Shown here piece by piece: positions 40,755 through 53,183 of a stretch of DNA of 64,000 nt; position 1 is the stretch's first letter, and each line of letters starts with the position of its first letter. The position numbers and the translations under genes were made by a program. This DNA comes from Lineus longissimus. Lineage: Eukaryota; Nemertea; Pilidiophora; Heteronemertea; Lineidae. The notes under the pieces are model-generated. The model saw only the letters and a program-made list of their open reading frames with translations. It made no database searches and had not been told where the DNA came from. Where the stretch lies: contig NC_088308.1 in NCBI RefSeq assembly GCF_910592395.1, positions 8,635,001 to 8,699,000 of the forward strand, in the 5' to 3' direction.

Positions 40755-42460
40755 TGGCAAGCCGTATGTCTAATAATTCAGAAAATCAGGTTTTATTGAA
40801 AAAAAACTGGTTTTCTTCTTAAAAAATTTAGTTTCATAGAAGAAAACCATGTTTTCTTCCATCAAACTAGGTTTACTTGCAAGAAGCATAAGTTGATTAA
40901 AAAAACCTAGTTTTCTTTTAAAAAAACCTGTTTTTCCGGAGTGATACTGAATTTGATGTTTTAGTGGAGTTCTACTCGGAACTCAATTGCAAGCTGGCGA
41001 ATTTGATTGCCGTTCACATCCATGTCTCGAGGAGGAAAGTCATCATCCCCTGCGTCATCATCAGAGTCCTCGTCATCATCGCCATCGTCATCTGAATCCT
41101 CCACTAAGGGCAATCTATCCCGGACAGCAATGTTGTGGAGCAGGCAGCAGGACTGAATAATAATGCTTGCCTTTTGTGGTGTGTATTGAATCTCCTTGCG
41201 GAGGCATCTGAACCGTTGCTTTAGGAGATCGTTGCAACGTTCTATGATGCATCTGGCTCTTATTTGCATCCGCTGGAATGCCCTTTCCTGTCTGATTTGG
41301 GCATTGGCAAGAGGTGTCAGAAGCCACCTCTTGCAAGGATACCCCGAGTCTCCCAACATCCAACTATTCGGTGGATTGTTTTCAAATGCCTGGCCGAAGG
41401 CTGAACTGTGCAGAACGAAGGCGTCATGAGACCCTCCTGGAAAACGTGCCACACAGTAATTTATGATCATATCCCAATCACAAACTAGCATGACATTAAT
41501 GCTGTGGTATCCTTTCCGATTGATATACACGTTTTCGTTGATGTGAGGCTTGCGTATACGACAATGGGTGCCATCGATCGATCCAATTACTCTTGGAAAA
41601 CCCGTGTTATCAAAAAATTTGGTTTTGACCTTCTGGAGGTCCCTCTCGAAGTGAACGTGTTGGTCAATGCGTGCTGCAAACGCGGATGACACAGCGCCAA
41701 TACACCTCGATATTGTCGCAGTGCTCCCATGGTGAATATCACCGATACTAGATTGTTCATGCCCGGTTGCGAAATATCGTAATGCTATACACACTTGCAA
41801 TGATGCTGGCCGGAGGGCGTCATTTCTCTGAGTAGGATGCTCCAACTCCTCCGACAGCTGACGACAAAACCGAAACATATGTACTTCGGGAAACGATATC
41901 TCTTGATGAATAAATCATCTCTCATGGAATCCAGCGGATTGAATCGATCCCTGAATACCCGTTCTCGTCGAAAATTTCGCCTATTCCGTTCCTGAATCAA
42001 GCGCAACGTGATTCTGCGTCTACCCTGGACGAAGTCCTCGCGACTGAAGGAACTCTAGACTACCTTCAGGTTTAAAGGAACCAAATAAAAAAAAGACAGG
42101 ATAAAACCACTACCTGAAACACTCTTAATGGTAACATTAACCTAGATATTTTAAAGTCACGTTTATGAAACGCGTTCTTCCTTTAAGGAGTGACTTTATC
42201 CTAGCATTAGGGCAAAAGGTACTTTATTAGGCTTTATGAAACAGGTCCCTATTATGGCACATGGGCCTACTCGTGGACTTTTTTATAGTCATTTGGATGA
42301 AATGCCAATGCCAATATCAATCATATAGCCTAGGGCCTACTACTGTGCAGTGTACATGATGTACATTGCATGCACATGAACGGTGTAACATCAATCAGTG
42401 TTCCCCATGTGTCAGTGTCTCTCAATGGTATTAGGGGGCCTAATGGTATAAAATAAAATA
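40755..42460. mobile_element. PIF/Harbinger-type DNA transposon region
   Basis: The block interrupts receptor flank (left neighbour matches 19,870-19,890) and ends at the 5'-truncated receptor at 42,464. It contains a transposase gene. The left part (40,790-40,945) is an AT-rich cluster of repeated and inverted AAAACCTAGTTTTCTT-like words. Terminal repeats could not be fixed. Confidence 0.65.
40961..42006 (-). pseudogene. HARBI1-like transposase, one frameshift
   Basis: DDE-type endonuclease of the Harbinger family. Visible motifs are IGSIDGTHCRI (first Asp), LGDSGYPCKRWLLTPLAN (second Asp), QIRARCIIERCNDLLKQRF and an acidic C-terminal run (DDDGDDDEDSDDD). The N-terminal part (RERVFRDRFNPLDSMRDD...RYRFP) is in another frame because one base is missing around 41,888. 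Otherwise it looks complete, so the lesion is young or a sequencing error. Confidence 0.88.
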
Positions 42461-42463
42461 TAT

Positions 42464-43170
42464 AAAGAGTTTACCTTCATCGGCTATGGAGGTATGAACT
42501 TACCTAGTTGGACAATCGTTCTTATGACGTTCTCACGATTTGTTGCTGTTGTTTTCCCGTTGCATGCACCGACGATTTGTACCACAGGTGCTGTTAAACG
42601 ATTTCAGCTAGTCATTGTAATCGCACTCTGTGCCTGGGGTTTTACCGTCAGCTATTTTTCAAAGGATGATGAAATTGCCAGACTAGGTTGTTATTTTGAC
42701 GTCCCTTCTTTCATCGCTTGGCTTTATGAAATAACACACGTGTTTCTTTTAGTAATAATACCATTTGCCATCATTGCTGTCCTGAACCTCATCATTATTG
42801 CTAGACTAAACACCAAAGGTTCCGAGAGGGGAAAGATGGGAGCAATTGTAACAAATGAACAGAGAGCTGGCGAAAGGACAGCCATGACCTTAGTAGCTTT
42901 GGTAACAGCTATCTTTATCATTACTGCCATCCCCTACACCATTCATGTCGTGGTCTGGGATTGTGCCTTCGCCTCTACAGAACTCACTCCAACACAGATT
43001 GATTAATCCCGTATGTCTCACACCGTGGCAATGTTTACATTCCAAATTCGTGACAATATGTATTTCTTTACTTTTTTCGTAGCATGTAAATAATTCAGAA
43101 ATGATTTTATTCGATTGTTCTCTGTTTGCTTTTGCACGAAATCGAAGGAAACGTCGCGAACATTTTAACT
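42464..43170 (+). pseudogene. Receptor pseudogene 8, 5' truncated
   Basis: It begins abruptly at codons for the start of TM3. A +1 base and a nearby 10-base deletion compensate, altering the TM4-loop segment. Stops occur at GAT TAA (about 43,004) and AAA TAA in the tail. The missing first half was lost at the Harbinger boundary. Confidence 0.9.
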
Positions 43171-43740
43171 CCTTGCATTCCAAGTCCTGCTAATTTCCTG
43201 AACATTATTTTCATAAGGTTTTCCCTGTTCATTGTATCATTGTATCATATAGCAGCTCAATGACAGAAAAGGACCATTTGAAATCTTTGCCATGAAAAAT
43301 TGATTATGATCAATCCAGGAAAATTGGAAGTTACTGCATGATTGGATGGCTATTGGGTATAAATTAAATTTCGAATTTTGGTTAAATGGTGGAATAAAAC
43401 TTGTCAGCGAGAGGACTGTGTGCATTCATTTGCTTGCTTTTTGTGATGACTTGTTAAATAACGAATTTTAATGATATCAATTGCATGCAAACGAAACCAG
43501 CGGAAATGGATTATTTCGCCTAATCGATGAGGTATCGATAAGTATTGTGTAAATGAATTTTCAATTGCTGTTGTCTTAGAAATGCATGGTATACAAACAT
43601 TGTAGTATAGTACAACTATTTCATGATCCTTCTTGGAAAGTCGTTGAATTCAAAAGGTTGATACTTGAGATTAGTTAATGGATCGTGTTATCAAAGGCTC
43701 ATTCATTTCGTTAACTATGTGATAACTGGCTGGTTACAGA

Positions 43741-43908
43741 TATTTAAGAGAGAGGACGGAAAAAGTACATACTACAGTCTGTAACAACATACTTGTATCA
43801 GTCTGATATGCATGACCACCGAAAAGCGGCAGTTTGTGATCACTTCGTCTTCAAATATCCACCTGGGATTTATAATTTCGAGGTCCAACGGTTTGTATCA
43901 ACGTACAG
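43741..43908 (+). promoter_or_regulatory. Promoter and leader fused to the receptor, intron lost
   Basis: TATTTAAGAGAGAGG at 43,741 and the usual leader up to TTCGAG at about 43,881. The next bases are GTCCAACGGTTTGTATCAACG, i.e. the sequence that in other copies lies just before the ATG. The donor and about 0.7 kb of intron are gone. Confidence 0.8.
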
Positions 43909-44913
43909 ATGGCCCAAACTGGCATCACTGATAATCTCAATGAGTCGAGAGGAGAAAGTGCATCAACTCTCCTCGAAGAGGTTTTTGGATTTTACTTACC
44001 TCCTGTGCAGATATCTGTTGGATGGGTGGAAAATGCTTTCATCCTGATAGTGCTTTCAAGTCGGCGGTACAAAGGCAGCCCAAGTTGCTTATCACTAAAG
44101 TTCTTAGCATGGTGGAGCTGTTTAGCTCAATTTATCACATTTCAAATGTACTTTTCAATGCGATTTCGCAGTGCCGCAGATCATCTCGGTGACTTCTTTT
44201 GTAAAGAGTTTACCTTCATCGGCTATGGAGGTATAAACTTACCTAGTTGGACCATCGTTCTTATGACGTTTTCACGATTTGTTGCTGTTGTTTTCCCATT
44301 GCATGCATCGACGATTTGTACCACAGGTGCCGTTAAACGATTTCAGCTAGTCGTTGTAATCGCACTCTGTGTCTGGGGTTTACCGTCAGCTATTTTTCAA
44401 AGAATGGCTAAGGATGATGAAATTGCGAGACTAGGTTGTTATTTTGACGTCCCTTCTTTCATCGCTTGGCTTTATGAAATAACACACGTGTTTCTTTTAG
44501 TAATAATACCATTTGCCATCATTGCTGTCCTGAACCTCATCATTATTGCTAAAATAAAGACCAAAGGTTCCGAGAGGGGAAAGATGGGAGCAATTGTAAC
44601 AAAAGAACAGAGAGCTGGCGAAAGGACAGCAATGACCTTAGTAGCTTCGGTAACAGCTATCTTTATCATTACTGCCATCCCCTACACCATTCATGTCGTG
44701 GTCTGGGATTTTGCCTTCGCCTCTACAGAACTTACCCCAACACAATTAGAACAATCTCGTATGTCTCACACGGTAGCAATTTTTACATTCCAAATTCGTG
44801 ACAATATGTATTTCTTCACTTTTTTCGTAGCATGCAAGCAATTCAGAAATGATTTTATTCGATTGTTCTCTGTTTGCCTATGCACGAAGTCGGGGAAAAC
44901 GTCGCGAACATAG
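43909..44913 (+). CDS. Rhodopsin-like seven-transmembrane receptor (copy 9), intronless
   Basis: Intact, 334 residues. It starts MAQTGITDNL and belongs to the subgroup with ITFQMYFSMRF and LPSAIFQRMAKDDE. The C-terminal tail differs slightly (CLCTKSGKTSRT). The only copy with promoter, leader and coding region in one continuous piece. An upstream ATG in the leader opens a frame that overlaps the receptor start, which may lower translation. Confidence 0.92.
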   Translation: MAQTGITDNLNESRGESASTLLEEVFGFYLPPVQISVGWVENAFILIVLSSRRYKGSPSCLSLKFLAWWSCLAQFITFQMYFSMRFRSAADHLGDFFCKEFTFIGYGGINLPSWTIVLMTFSRFVAVVFPLHASTICTTGAVKRFQLVVVIALCVWGLPSAIFQRMAKDDEIARLGCYFDVPSFIAWLYEITHVFLLVIIPFAIIAVLNLIIIAKIKTKGSERGKMGAIVTKEQRAGERTAMTLVASVTAIFIITAIPYTIHVVVWDFAFASTELTPTQLEQSRMSHTVAIFTFQIRDNMYFFTFFVACKQFRNDFIRLFSVCLCTKSGKTSRT

Positions 44914-45551
44914 TAACTCATGTCATTCCAAGTCCTACTAATTTCCCAAACGTACTTTTCATAAGGTTTCCCCTGTACATTGTATCATTTTATCATATAG
45001 CATGCCCAATGACATAAAAGGACTTTTTTAAATCTTTGCAATAAAACATTGATCATGATCAATCTCCATTTCACGCAAGTGAGGCCGAAGACAATACAAA
45101 GACTACAGTAAGCAACTGCATGTCCAAGCAGAAAGAACAAAACAAAAATCCTGAATTGTTCTTTGAAACAATAATTTGACCCGAGATCGGGATGGAGAAG
45201 GACCAAAACTGGATCAGTCTCTTTTAACTCGGATACATTTAAGCACTCTTGCATACCTGGCACAGGTGGCATTTTGAAGAAGCCACGTTGAACATCAACT
45301 TATTTCACTTCAGAGTCTGGTCTGTTCTGGTCGAGTTCGGTTTGGTCCCGTGTAAACGGCCCTATTGTGTAATCACTGGTTTGGTTGCCACAGGAGACGT
45401 TTGAAAATGATTGAACGAGGTTTTTGTTCAGAAGATTACATGCAGTGGCAATCTAACGATACATTTCGACGAGTCGTAAGTCTTTCGAAAACCGTCCTTC
45501 CGAAGATTTCTTCTGACGTCCAACTGATGAAGAGTTCGTATCAACGTACCG
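44914..45551. other. Receptor flank, first exon missing
   Basis: The 3' flank of copy 9 is joined at about 45,065 to the intron part that precedes other receptors. Promoter and first exon of the next copy are therefore deleted. Confidence 0.65.
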
Positions 45552-46556
45552 ATGGACCAAACTAGCTTCACCTGTAATCTCAATACGTCCGGAGTAGAAA
45601 GTGCACCATCTCTCCTCGAAGAGGGTCTTGCATTTTACTTACCTCAAGTGCAGATATCTGTTGGATGGGTGGAAAATTCCTTCATCCTGATAGTGCTTTG
45701 AAATTAGCGGAACAGAGGCAGCCCAAGTTGCCTATTACTAAAATTATTTGCATGGTGGAGCTGTTTAGCACACGTTGTCATATTTCAAACTTACTTTTCA
45801 ATACACTTTTGCAGTGCCGCAGATTATCTCGGTGACTTCTTTTATAAACAGTTTACCTTCATCGGCTATGGAGGTATAAACTTACCTAGTTGGACCATCG
45901 TTCTGATGATGTTCTCACGATTTTTTGCTGTTGTTTTCCCGTTGCATGCATCGATGATTTGTACCACAGGTGCCGTAAAGCGATTTCAACTAATCATTGT
46001 AATCGCATTTTGTGCCTGGGGTTTACCGTGTGCTATATATCAAAGGATGGCTGAGGGTGATGAAATTGCAAGACTAGGGTGTTATTTTGACGTCCCTTCT
46101 TTCATAGCCTGGCTTTATGAAATAACACACGTGTGCCTTTTAGTAATAATACCACTTGGCATCATAGCTGTCCTGAACATCATCATTATTGCTAAAATAA
46201 AGACCAAAGGTTCCGAGAGGGGGAAAATGGGAGCAATTGCAACAAAAGAACAGTGTGCTGGCGAAAGGACAGCAATGACCTTAGTAGCTTTGGTAACAGC
46301 TATCTTTATCATTACTGCCATCCCCTACGCCATTCATGTCGTGGTGTGGGATTTTGCATTCGCCTCCACTGAACTTACTCCAACACAGTTGGAACAATCT
46401 CGTATGTCTCACACGGTGGCAATGTTTACATTTCAAATTCGTGACAATATGTATTTCTTTACTTTTTTCGTAGCATGCAAGCAATTCAGAGGTGATTTTA
46501 TTCGATTGTTCTCTGTTTGCCATTGCACGATATCGAAGGAAACGTCTCGAACATAG
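45552..46556 (+). pseudogene. Receptor pseudogene 10, two early stops
   Basis: It aligns over its full 334 codons from ATG 45,552 with no net frameshift. Two codons in the first intracellular loop are stops (TCA AAT CGG became TGA AAT TAG near 45,699). The second half is intact, including IIPLGIIAVLNIII in TM5. With no promoter upstream it is a dead copy. Confidence 0.9.
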
Positions 46557-46657
46557 AAGCTCATGTCATTCAGTCATGCATGCTAATTTCCTAAATAAAC
46601 CGAATATTCATAAGGTTTCCCCTGTACATTGTCGTCAAGGACAGTGTCAGAGCATGC

Positions 46658-46837
46658 GGACCCCTTGATACCTCTTCATTCAGATAGTTTGGTCGAACAG
46701 ATTTGATGAATTCATTAGCCACATTGTCGCCATAAAAGGGTATGATTAATAGAAAAAGTAACTTACGAGCATTATTTTCCAAGCTACTCGCCGTTAGAGA
46801 CGGAGACAGCTTCTCCGAGCATTGCCCCAGTTCAGGA
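46658..46837 (-). pseudogene. Stump of acyltransferase exon
   Basis: Only the 5' end of the exon remains (LLIIPFYGDNVANEFIKSV), joined to the 3' flank of receptor pseudogene 10. Matches the exon at 20,603-21,497. Confidence 0.75.
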
Positions 46838-47224
46838 CTGTGGATGTTGTTAACTTTTGGGTATAAATTTCATTGGATTTTGGTTAAATGGTTGAATAAA
46901 ACGTCAGCGAGAGAACTGTGTGCATTCATGTGCTTAGTTTTCGCATAGTCTAGTTAACAAATAATTTTAACGTTATCAAATGCATGCAAACGAAACCAGC
47001 AAGAGTGAATTATTTCGAATGAGCGATAAGGTGTAGATAAAGTAGTTGTGTTTTCCATTGCCTTTGTTTGACAAAACACTTGATACGAAATCAGTTTTAT
47101 TATATGAAGCTCCTTTTTGGGAAGTCATCGAATTTAAAAGGTTGATACTTGAGATTGGTAAATGTATCGTGTTATCGAAGGGTTATTTCTTCGGTAGATT
47201 GTGTACTAACTGGATTATTAAATG

Positions 47225-47354
47225 TATAAGAGAGAGGACAGACGTAGTACAAACAACATACATGTACATGTATCAGGCTTATAGGCATGACCACCTAACA
47301 GGGGCAGTTCGTGACATCATCTTCAAATACCGACCTGTGATACAAAAATTTGAG
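47225..47354 (+). promoter_or_regulatory. Receptor promoter and first exon (for 49,966)
   Basis: TATAAGAGAGAGG at 47,225; donor TTGAG|GTAAGCAAG with GT at 47,355. The intron is about 2.6 kb, the longest in the array, because part of it is duplicated. Confidence 0.65.
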
Positions 47355-48340
47355 GTAAGCAAGTCACCTTATCATTTGCTGTTTGAGCACCACTGATTGT
47401 AGTGAGCATATGCCATGTATTGTAAAACTGGTATTATGGTTCTAAGCACTAGGATGAACCTAACTTCCTGTCGAACAGCACTGAAAATCGGCATATCACG
47501 AACCGCGGGATGAGAAACTGCGAAATGGCGAGATGAGTAATCAGTATTTTCTGACTCGGGTGCATTCAAGCATCTGCAGGCTATCCTCTTGCATACCAGG
47601 TGCGGGTAGAATTTCGAAGAGGCCACATTGAACATGAACTTCTTTTGCTTCAAATTTTGCCGCAAGTAGTCTAGCTAGTGCAAGACCCTAATTGGTGGAT
47701 GAATGACGACGCAGTGGGGTTATTTTCATTTTATTGTTTGCACATTAGCCAAAAGACGTTTGTAAAGCTACGCTGGCGCGCGGGGATTTCCAATGATTTA
47801 TGACTCTATAGGTTCAACTTTTCTGCTGAAAATGCCACATCTAGACACCTGATTAATAGATTAGCTTCACGGCAACTATATAGAAAGTGAAATGTTTGCA
47901 GGAAGAAAATTGTGACAGATTGATTTGTTTGTGACAGTTTACCATGAACGAAAAACATTTCCACATTAAATCGGAAATCGCAATCCAGACAGCTTCCTAA
48001 TGTAGCCTCGATCTCATGAATTTTCGCATTTTCAGATTCTATATACATGTAATTTATTAGCTTTACAAATGCATGATTAGCGTTTTCGCAATTTACTAAA
48101 AGACCTTCGCTAGACCTCTAGACCTTTTTGACCGCGTTTTCATGAATAGTTATGAAGGCTAATTATATAAGTATCAACGAGTTCGTCTCTCCTTCAGAAG
48201 TAGATAACCGGTTGCTGAAATGGGTAAGCCAGGCTCGCCAGAAACGTCCTTCGAAAATAAAAGCCGGCGCAGTTTGGGTGTTTTGTGATCATACGTTCAC
48301 TTTCATCATCTGCACTTCAGCACGTTAAAATAAAGGCCTC

Positions 48341-48485
48341 AGCCTGGTTGTTCAAAACAACTTTTGTCGCTAACGTTGCAGTTAACTTGACATAGCGTTA
48401 TTTCCTTCAGTTAAACCCTTAGACTTAACACCAAGTTAAATTAAAGCCAATGCTAGTGACAATCTTGTTTTGAACAACCGAACGC
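48341..48485. mobile_element. Palindromic MITE type A
   Basis: Copy of the element at 22,986, with GGTTGTTCAAAACAA at both inverted ends. The tandem sister site at 49,567 lacks it. Confidence 0.75.
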
Positions 48486-48613
48486 ATTTACATAGAGCGA
48501 CGCGGTATACGAAGACGGCAGCGAACAAAGGCTTCATGGTCATGAACCCTTTATGAAGCCATTGTTCGCTGACGTGTCCGTATACCGTGCAGCACTATGC
48601 CATGTAAGTAAAC
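48486..48613. mobile_element. Palindromic MITE type B
   Basis: Copy of the element at 17,886, from ATTTACATAG to GTAAAC. Confidence 0.65.
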
Positions 48614-49567
48614 CCGACATTAGAAATATCCGCTTGACCCAAGTGAAAGCGGGAAACTGTTATAAGTGGAATGGATGATTTACTCTGTTGCAACCCTTAT
48701 AGACTTTTGGACTGCTCAGCAAAGTAGCGCCAGTGACAAATAAGGAAGCATAATCTGTTTTTGCAGCAGATTTCGATCGATTTTGAGTAATCGGTATTTT
48801 CTGACTAGGCTGCATTTAAGCATCTGCAGGCTATTCTCTTGCATACCAGGTGCGGGTAGAATTTCGAAGAGGCCATATTGAACATAGGGTTGTTTCACTT
48901 CAAATTTTGCCACAAGGAGTCTAGCTGTGCAAAAGCCTAATTTGTGGATGAATGATGCAGTGGGGTTATTTTCATTTTATCGTTTGCACATTAGCCAAAA
49001 GACGTTTGAAAGGCTACGATCGCGCGCGGGGATTTCCAATGATTTATGACTCAATAGGTTCAAATTTTTCTGGTGATAATGCCACATATAGACACCTGAT
49101 TAAGATATTATCTTCACGGCAACTATATATATAGAATCTGAAATGTTTGCAGGGAGAAAATTGTGCCAGAGGGATTTGTTTGTAACAGTTTACCATGAAT
49201 GAAAAAAATAATCACATTCAATTGGAAATCACAATTAAGACAGCTTCCTAATGTAGCCTCGATCTAATGAATCGTCGCATTTTGAGATTCGATATACATA
49301 TAATGTATTAGCTTTACAAACACTATAACTGATTAGCGTTTCAGCAAATTACTAAAAGGCCTTCGCCAGACCTCCAGAAATAATTTACCGCGTTTTCATG
49401 AATAATCATGAAGGCTAAGTATTAACAAGTTCGGCTCTCCTTCAAAAGTAGATAACCGGTTGCTGAAATGGGAAGCCGGGCTTGCCAGATACTTCCCTCA
49501 AAAATACACGCCGGTGCAGTTTGGGTGTTTTGTGATAATAAGTTCGGCACGTTGAAATAAAGGCCGG

Positions 49568-49693
49568 ATTTACATAGAGCGACGCGGTATACGAAGACGG
49601 CAGCGAAAAAAGGCTTCTTCGTCATGAAACTTTTATGAAGCCATTGTTCGCCGGCTTGTCCGTATACCGTGCTGCTACGTCATGTAGGTAAAC
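49568..49693. mobile_element. Palindromic MITE type B without neighbour
   Basis: Very close to the copy at 17,886; the left junction AGGCCGG shows the state before type A insertion. Confidence 0.65.
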
Positions 49694-49965
49694 CCGACAT
49701 TAGAAAAGTGAACGCGGGAAAATGCTATTTAGTGGAATGGATGATTTACTCGAAAATTAACTAGAAAGAAAGTGTCATCGAGTAATCATTAGTCTTGGCT
49801 GCCGCAGGAGACGTTTAAAAATGATGGAATGAGGTATTCATTCAGAATATTTCAAGCAGTGGTGATCTAACGATACATTTGGACAATTCGTAAGTCTTTC
49901 GAAAAGTGTCCTTTCAAAGACTTCTACTGACGTCGAACTGATATAGAGTTCGTATCAACGTACCG

Positions 49966-50970
49966 ATGGCCCAAGCTAGCATCACAGATAATCTAAATGC
50001 GTCCAGAGTGGAAAGTTCACCATCTCTCCTCGAAGAGGTTCTTGGATTTTACTTACCTCCAGTGCAGATATCTGTTGGATGGGTGGAAAATGCTTTCATC
50101 CTGATAGTGCTCTCAAATCTGCGGTACAAAGGCAGCCCAAGTTGCCTGTTGCTAAAGTTATTAGCATGGTGGAGCTGTTTAGCTCACTTTGTCATATTTC
50201 AGGTTTATTTTTCAATGCGATTTCGCAGTGCCGCAGATTATCTCGGTGACTTCTTTTGTAAAGAGTTTACCTTCATCGCCTACGGAGGTATAAACTTACC
50301 TAGTTGGACCATCGTTCTTATGACGTTCTCACGATTTGTTGCTGTTGTTTTCCCGTTGCATGCATCGACGATTTGTACCACAGGTGCCGTTAAACGATTT
50401 CAGCTAGTCATTGTAATCGCATTCTGTGCCTGGGGTTTACCGTGTGCTATTTTTCAAAGGATGGCTGAGGGTGATGAAATTGCGAGACTAGGTTGTTATT
50501 TTGACGTCCCTTCTTTGATAGCTTGGCTTTATGAAATAACGCACGTGTTCCTTTTAGTAATAATACCATTTGCCATCATTGCTGTCCTAAACCTCATCAT
50601 TATTGCTAAAATAAAGACCAAAGGTTCTGAGAGGGGAAAGATGGGAGCAATTGTAACCAAAGAACAGAGAGCTGGCGAAAGGACAGCAATGACTTTAGTA
50701 GCTTTGGTAACAGCTATCTTTATCATTACTGCCATCCCCTACACCATTCATGTCGTGGTGTGGGATTTTGCGTTCGCGTCTACGGAACTTACTCCAACAC
50801 AATTAGAACAATCTCGTATGTCTCACACGGTGGCAATGTTTACATTCCAAATTCGTGACAATATGTATTTCTTCACTTTTTTCGTAGCATGCAAGCAATT
50901 CAGAGGTGATTTTATTCGATTGTTCTCTGTTTGCCATTGCACGAAATCAAAGGAAACGTCTCGAACATAG
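49966..50970 (+). CDS. Rhodopsin-like seven-transmembrane receptor (copy 11)
   Basis: Intact, 334 residues; reference copy for the array. TM1 is about 31-51 with Asn42 at the conserved position, but Glu41 in place of the usual Gly. In TM2 (60-83) the usual Leu-Ala-x-x-Asp is LAWWS, so the sodium-site Asp is missing. Cys98 at the start of TM3 and Cys177 in the second loop can form the standard disulfide. DRY is SRF (122-124). TM5 has Pro201, TM6 Pro258 in ITAIPY, and TM7 ends YFFTF instead of NPxxY. The tail is short with CHC. The family is class A-like, with weak resemblance to invertebrate peptide receptors; ligand unknown. Confidence 0.93.
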   Translation: MAQASITDNLNASRVESSPSLLEEVLGFYLPPVQISVGWVENAFILIVLSNLRYKGSPSCLLLKLLAWWSCLAHFVIFQVYFSMRFRSAADYLGDFFCKEFTFIAYGGINLPSWTIVLMTFSRFVAVVFPLHASTICTTGAVKRFQLVIVIAFCAWGLPCAIFQRMAEGDEIARLGCYFDVPSLIAWLYEITHVFLLVIIPFAIIAVLNLIIIAKIKTKGSERGKMGAIVTKEQRAGERTAMTLVALVTAIFIITAIPYTIHVVVWDFAFASTELTPTQLEQSRMSHTVAMFTFQIRDNMYFFTFFVACKQFRGDFIRLFSVCHCTKSKETSRT

Positions 50971-52286
50971 AAGCTCATGTCATTTCAAGTCGTGCATGCT
51001 AATTTTCCTAAATAAACGCAATTTTCATAAGGTTTCCCCTGTACATTGTCGTCAAGGGCAGTGTCAGAGCAAAGATGGAACACTGACTACGCCAAGTGTA
51101 CAGCCTCATCAAGCCATATAAACAACGCAATTAAAACAATATGTACAATTAAACTTGTTCACGACGCGTTTTTTAATGTATTCCTTCAATGAATTTGCTC
51201 TTCACTTGTTTCATTAGTAACCTATTTTTCTGAAGGTGCTCGATGTGTGACGTGCCAAAACTGCAGAATTGCTAAAACTTCCAATTGCCGTTGAGAAACC
51301 TTCGGTGGATCGAGTTGCTAAAACTCGGGCGTTTTCTTGTTGCAAAACTTTCGTTGGAGTTTTTAAACCTTCGGTGGATACTTTCCCGTGTATGACTAGA
51401 CAAATGACAAAGCCACGCTAGACCACTCGCAACGTGCTTGTCGATTTATTTACACCGGCAAAGCTATAGTTAAGCCGACAAGTCATTGGACAAATTTGGC
51501 GGCGTTTGCGGAGGGACCAATGCGCCTATTCATACACAGATGTAAGCGTGCTAACTCTTCTATACCTTATAGTGGATAGAGTGTCCCAGGGCAAATATTA
51601 TGGAATTTCTGTTCGCTTTTATCTCTCGGGTATTGACTATTATGGCTGAAGAATCAAACCATAACCGGTCACAAAAGGGAAAGACACATTTTGAGTGGGA
51701 CATTTAAGACTGCTACACCGATTAGTAACATTTCGGCGCCTTCAAGGAGAATACGTATAAGCTGCTAGATTCGTCAGAATATGAGAAAAAATGAATATGC
51801 AATAGGGCTGGTCATTTTTCAAGGGAATCATGTTTTACTCGTACACCGACAAACGAAAGGAGACAAACGACAGACACAAAATACTATGCTCGAAAGAATA
51901 GGACGTAGCTATTCCATAACGGATATTTGTCACATCCCCAGGAAAGAGGAGATGGGTGACTCGACAGAAAAATATCCTACTTCAAAATCATAGCCCAAAA
52001 ATCAAATTGCTCAAAAATGTCAACTTTGGTCATCTTCAGACACACATGAGTGTCATAACATCACACTTAGGTATCCTAGTATGCAACGTACTCATTTACA
52101 TTCCGATGAACAGGAATATATTCATAGATCGAATTTTGCAAGACTGGTGTATCTTGCAATAAAATATATTACGCAATTGTTGCTACACACTCATGGTATA
52201 TAGTGCAGTTAATTTGTACAATGTATATTATACACAGGAGATCAGTTAAGGAGATTTAATTTCACCTAACTATAGGATTGGAACAT
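50971..52286. other. Receptor 3' flank, no gene
   Basis: Collinear with 19,284-20,602. AATAAA at about 51,010 is a likely polyadenylation signal for the 49,966 receptor. Confidence 0.6.
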
Positions 52287-53183
52287 CTATTCCGCCATCT
52301 TGATAAGAATGGACTGAATGTCATCTAGGTATTCACTTGCAATTTCGCCAGGACATCTATACTTCCTGTAGGTCGTCGTCCAAGATAATCTGCCATTTAG
52401 TGTCACAGGATAATGACAAAAAATTCGATAATCATCGTTGTTGTTGTTGCAACAATATATTGAAACAACATGACATGCAAATTGTCTCCCTGTTGAGCAA
52501 TCTGGTTTTATTTCACAGTTTCCAAGGTTGGATACAAAGAATGAACTGATGAAAGGTATGCTTCCTTGATTGAAGTTTCGAAATCTGTCAAGGTCTTCAT
52601 TCTGAATAAGGCAACAATAATCTTTCTTGTCGTGAAGGAATGTTCTATTCTTCAACACATTTTTTACCAAGCTGTGGCATTTCTCAGCGACTCGCCAGAA
52701 GCGATCCTCGTGCTTCTCATTTTTTACAGTGGGCACAGTGATATTCATGAATGACATCGCGTTAAGATAACCAACCTGTTCTAGCGGTATCGGCGGATTT
52801 CCAAAGCGCCGGATGTTGACCATCAAGCAAATCCTGAGGGAGATGGCGCCACGCAAACTTGTGTATTATGTCACTAATTTTGCCATAGCTATTGCTGCGG
52901 CAGCTTCGATGTACCCGTTGACCGTTACCCCATGTTGCTTAGACTTGGTAACTATCCGTGTCGTCTGTTGGCTTGTTAAGTCCAAGATAGCAATATCGGT
53001 CGCTTCGAAACTTGATGCCTCTTCATTCAGATAATTTGTTCGAACAGATTTGATAAATTCATTAGCCACATTGTCGCAATAAAAGGGTATGATTAATGGA
53101 ACAAGTAACTTACGAGCATTATTTTCCAAGCTACTCGCCGTTAGAGACGGCGACAGCTTCTCCGAGCATTCCCCAGTTCAGGA
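52287..53183 (-). pseudogene. Acyltransferase exon, broken copy 2
   Basis: Full-length copy of the exon at 20,603. An AAA to TAA nonsense change (52,866-52,868) follows MAKLVT, and one G is missing near 53,170 in the first codons. The rest (SFMNITVPTVKNEKHED to the end) is intact. Confidence 0.85.

Larger units (their letters stand above)
47550..49900 (+). repeat. Imperfect tandem duplication inside a receptor intron
   Basis: The stretch from about 47,550 (TTTCTGACTCGG...CTGCAGGCTATCC) to 48,770 recurs from about 48,795 to 49,760, with divergence. Both copies carry a type B MITE; only the first has type A. Confidence 0.65.

Noticed and set aside
43909-44913. Copy 9 as a retrocopy
   Set aside because: It has the promoter and the usual genomic 3' flank and no poly-A tail; the join uses a GT microhomology rather than an exact splice junction.
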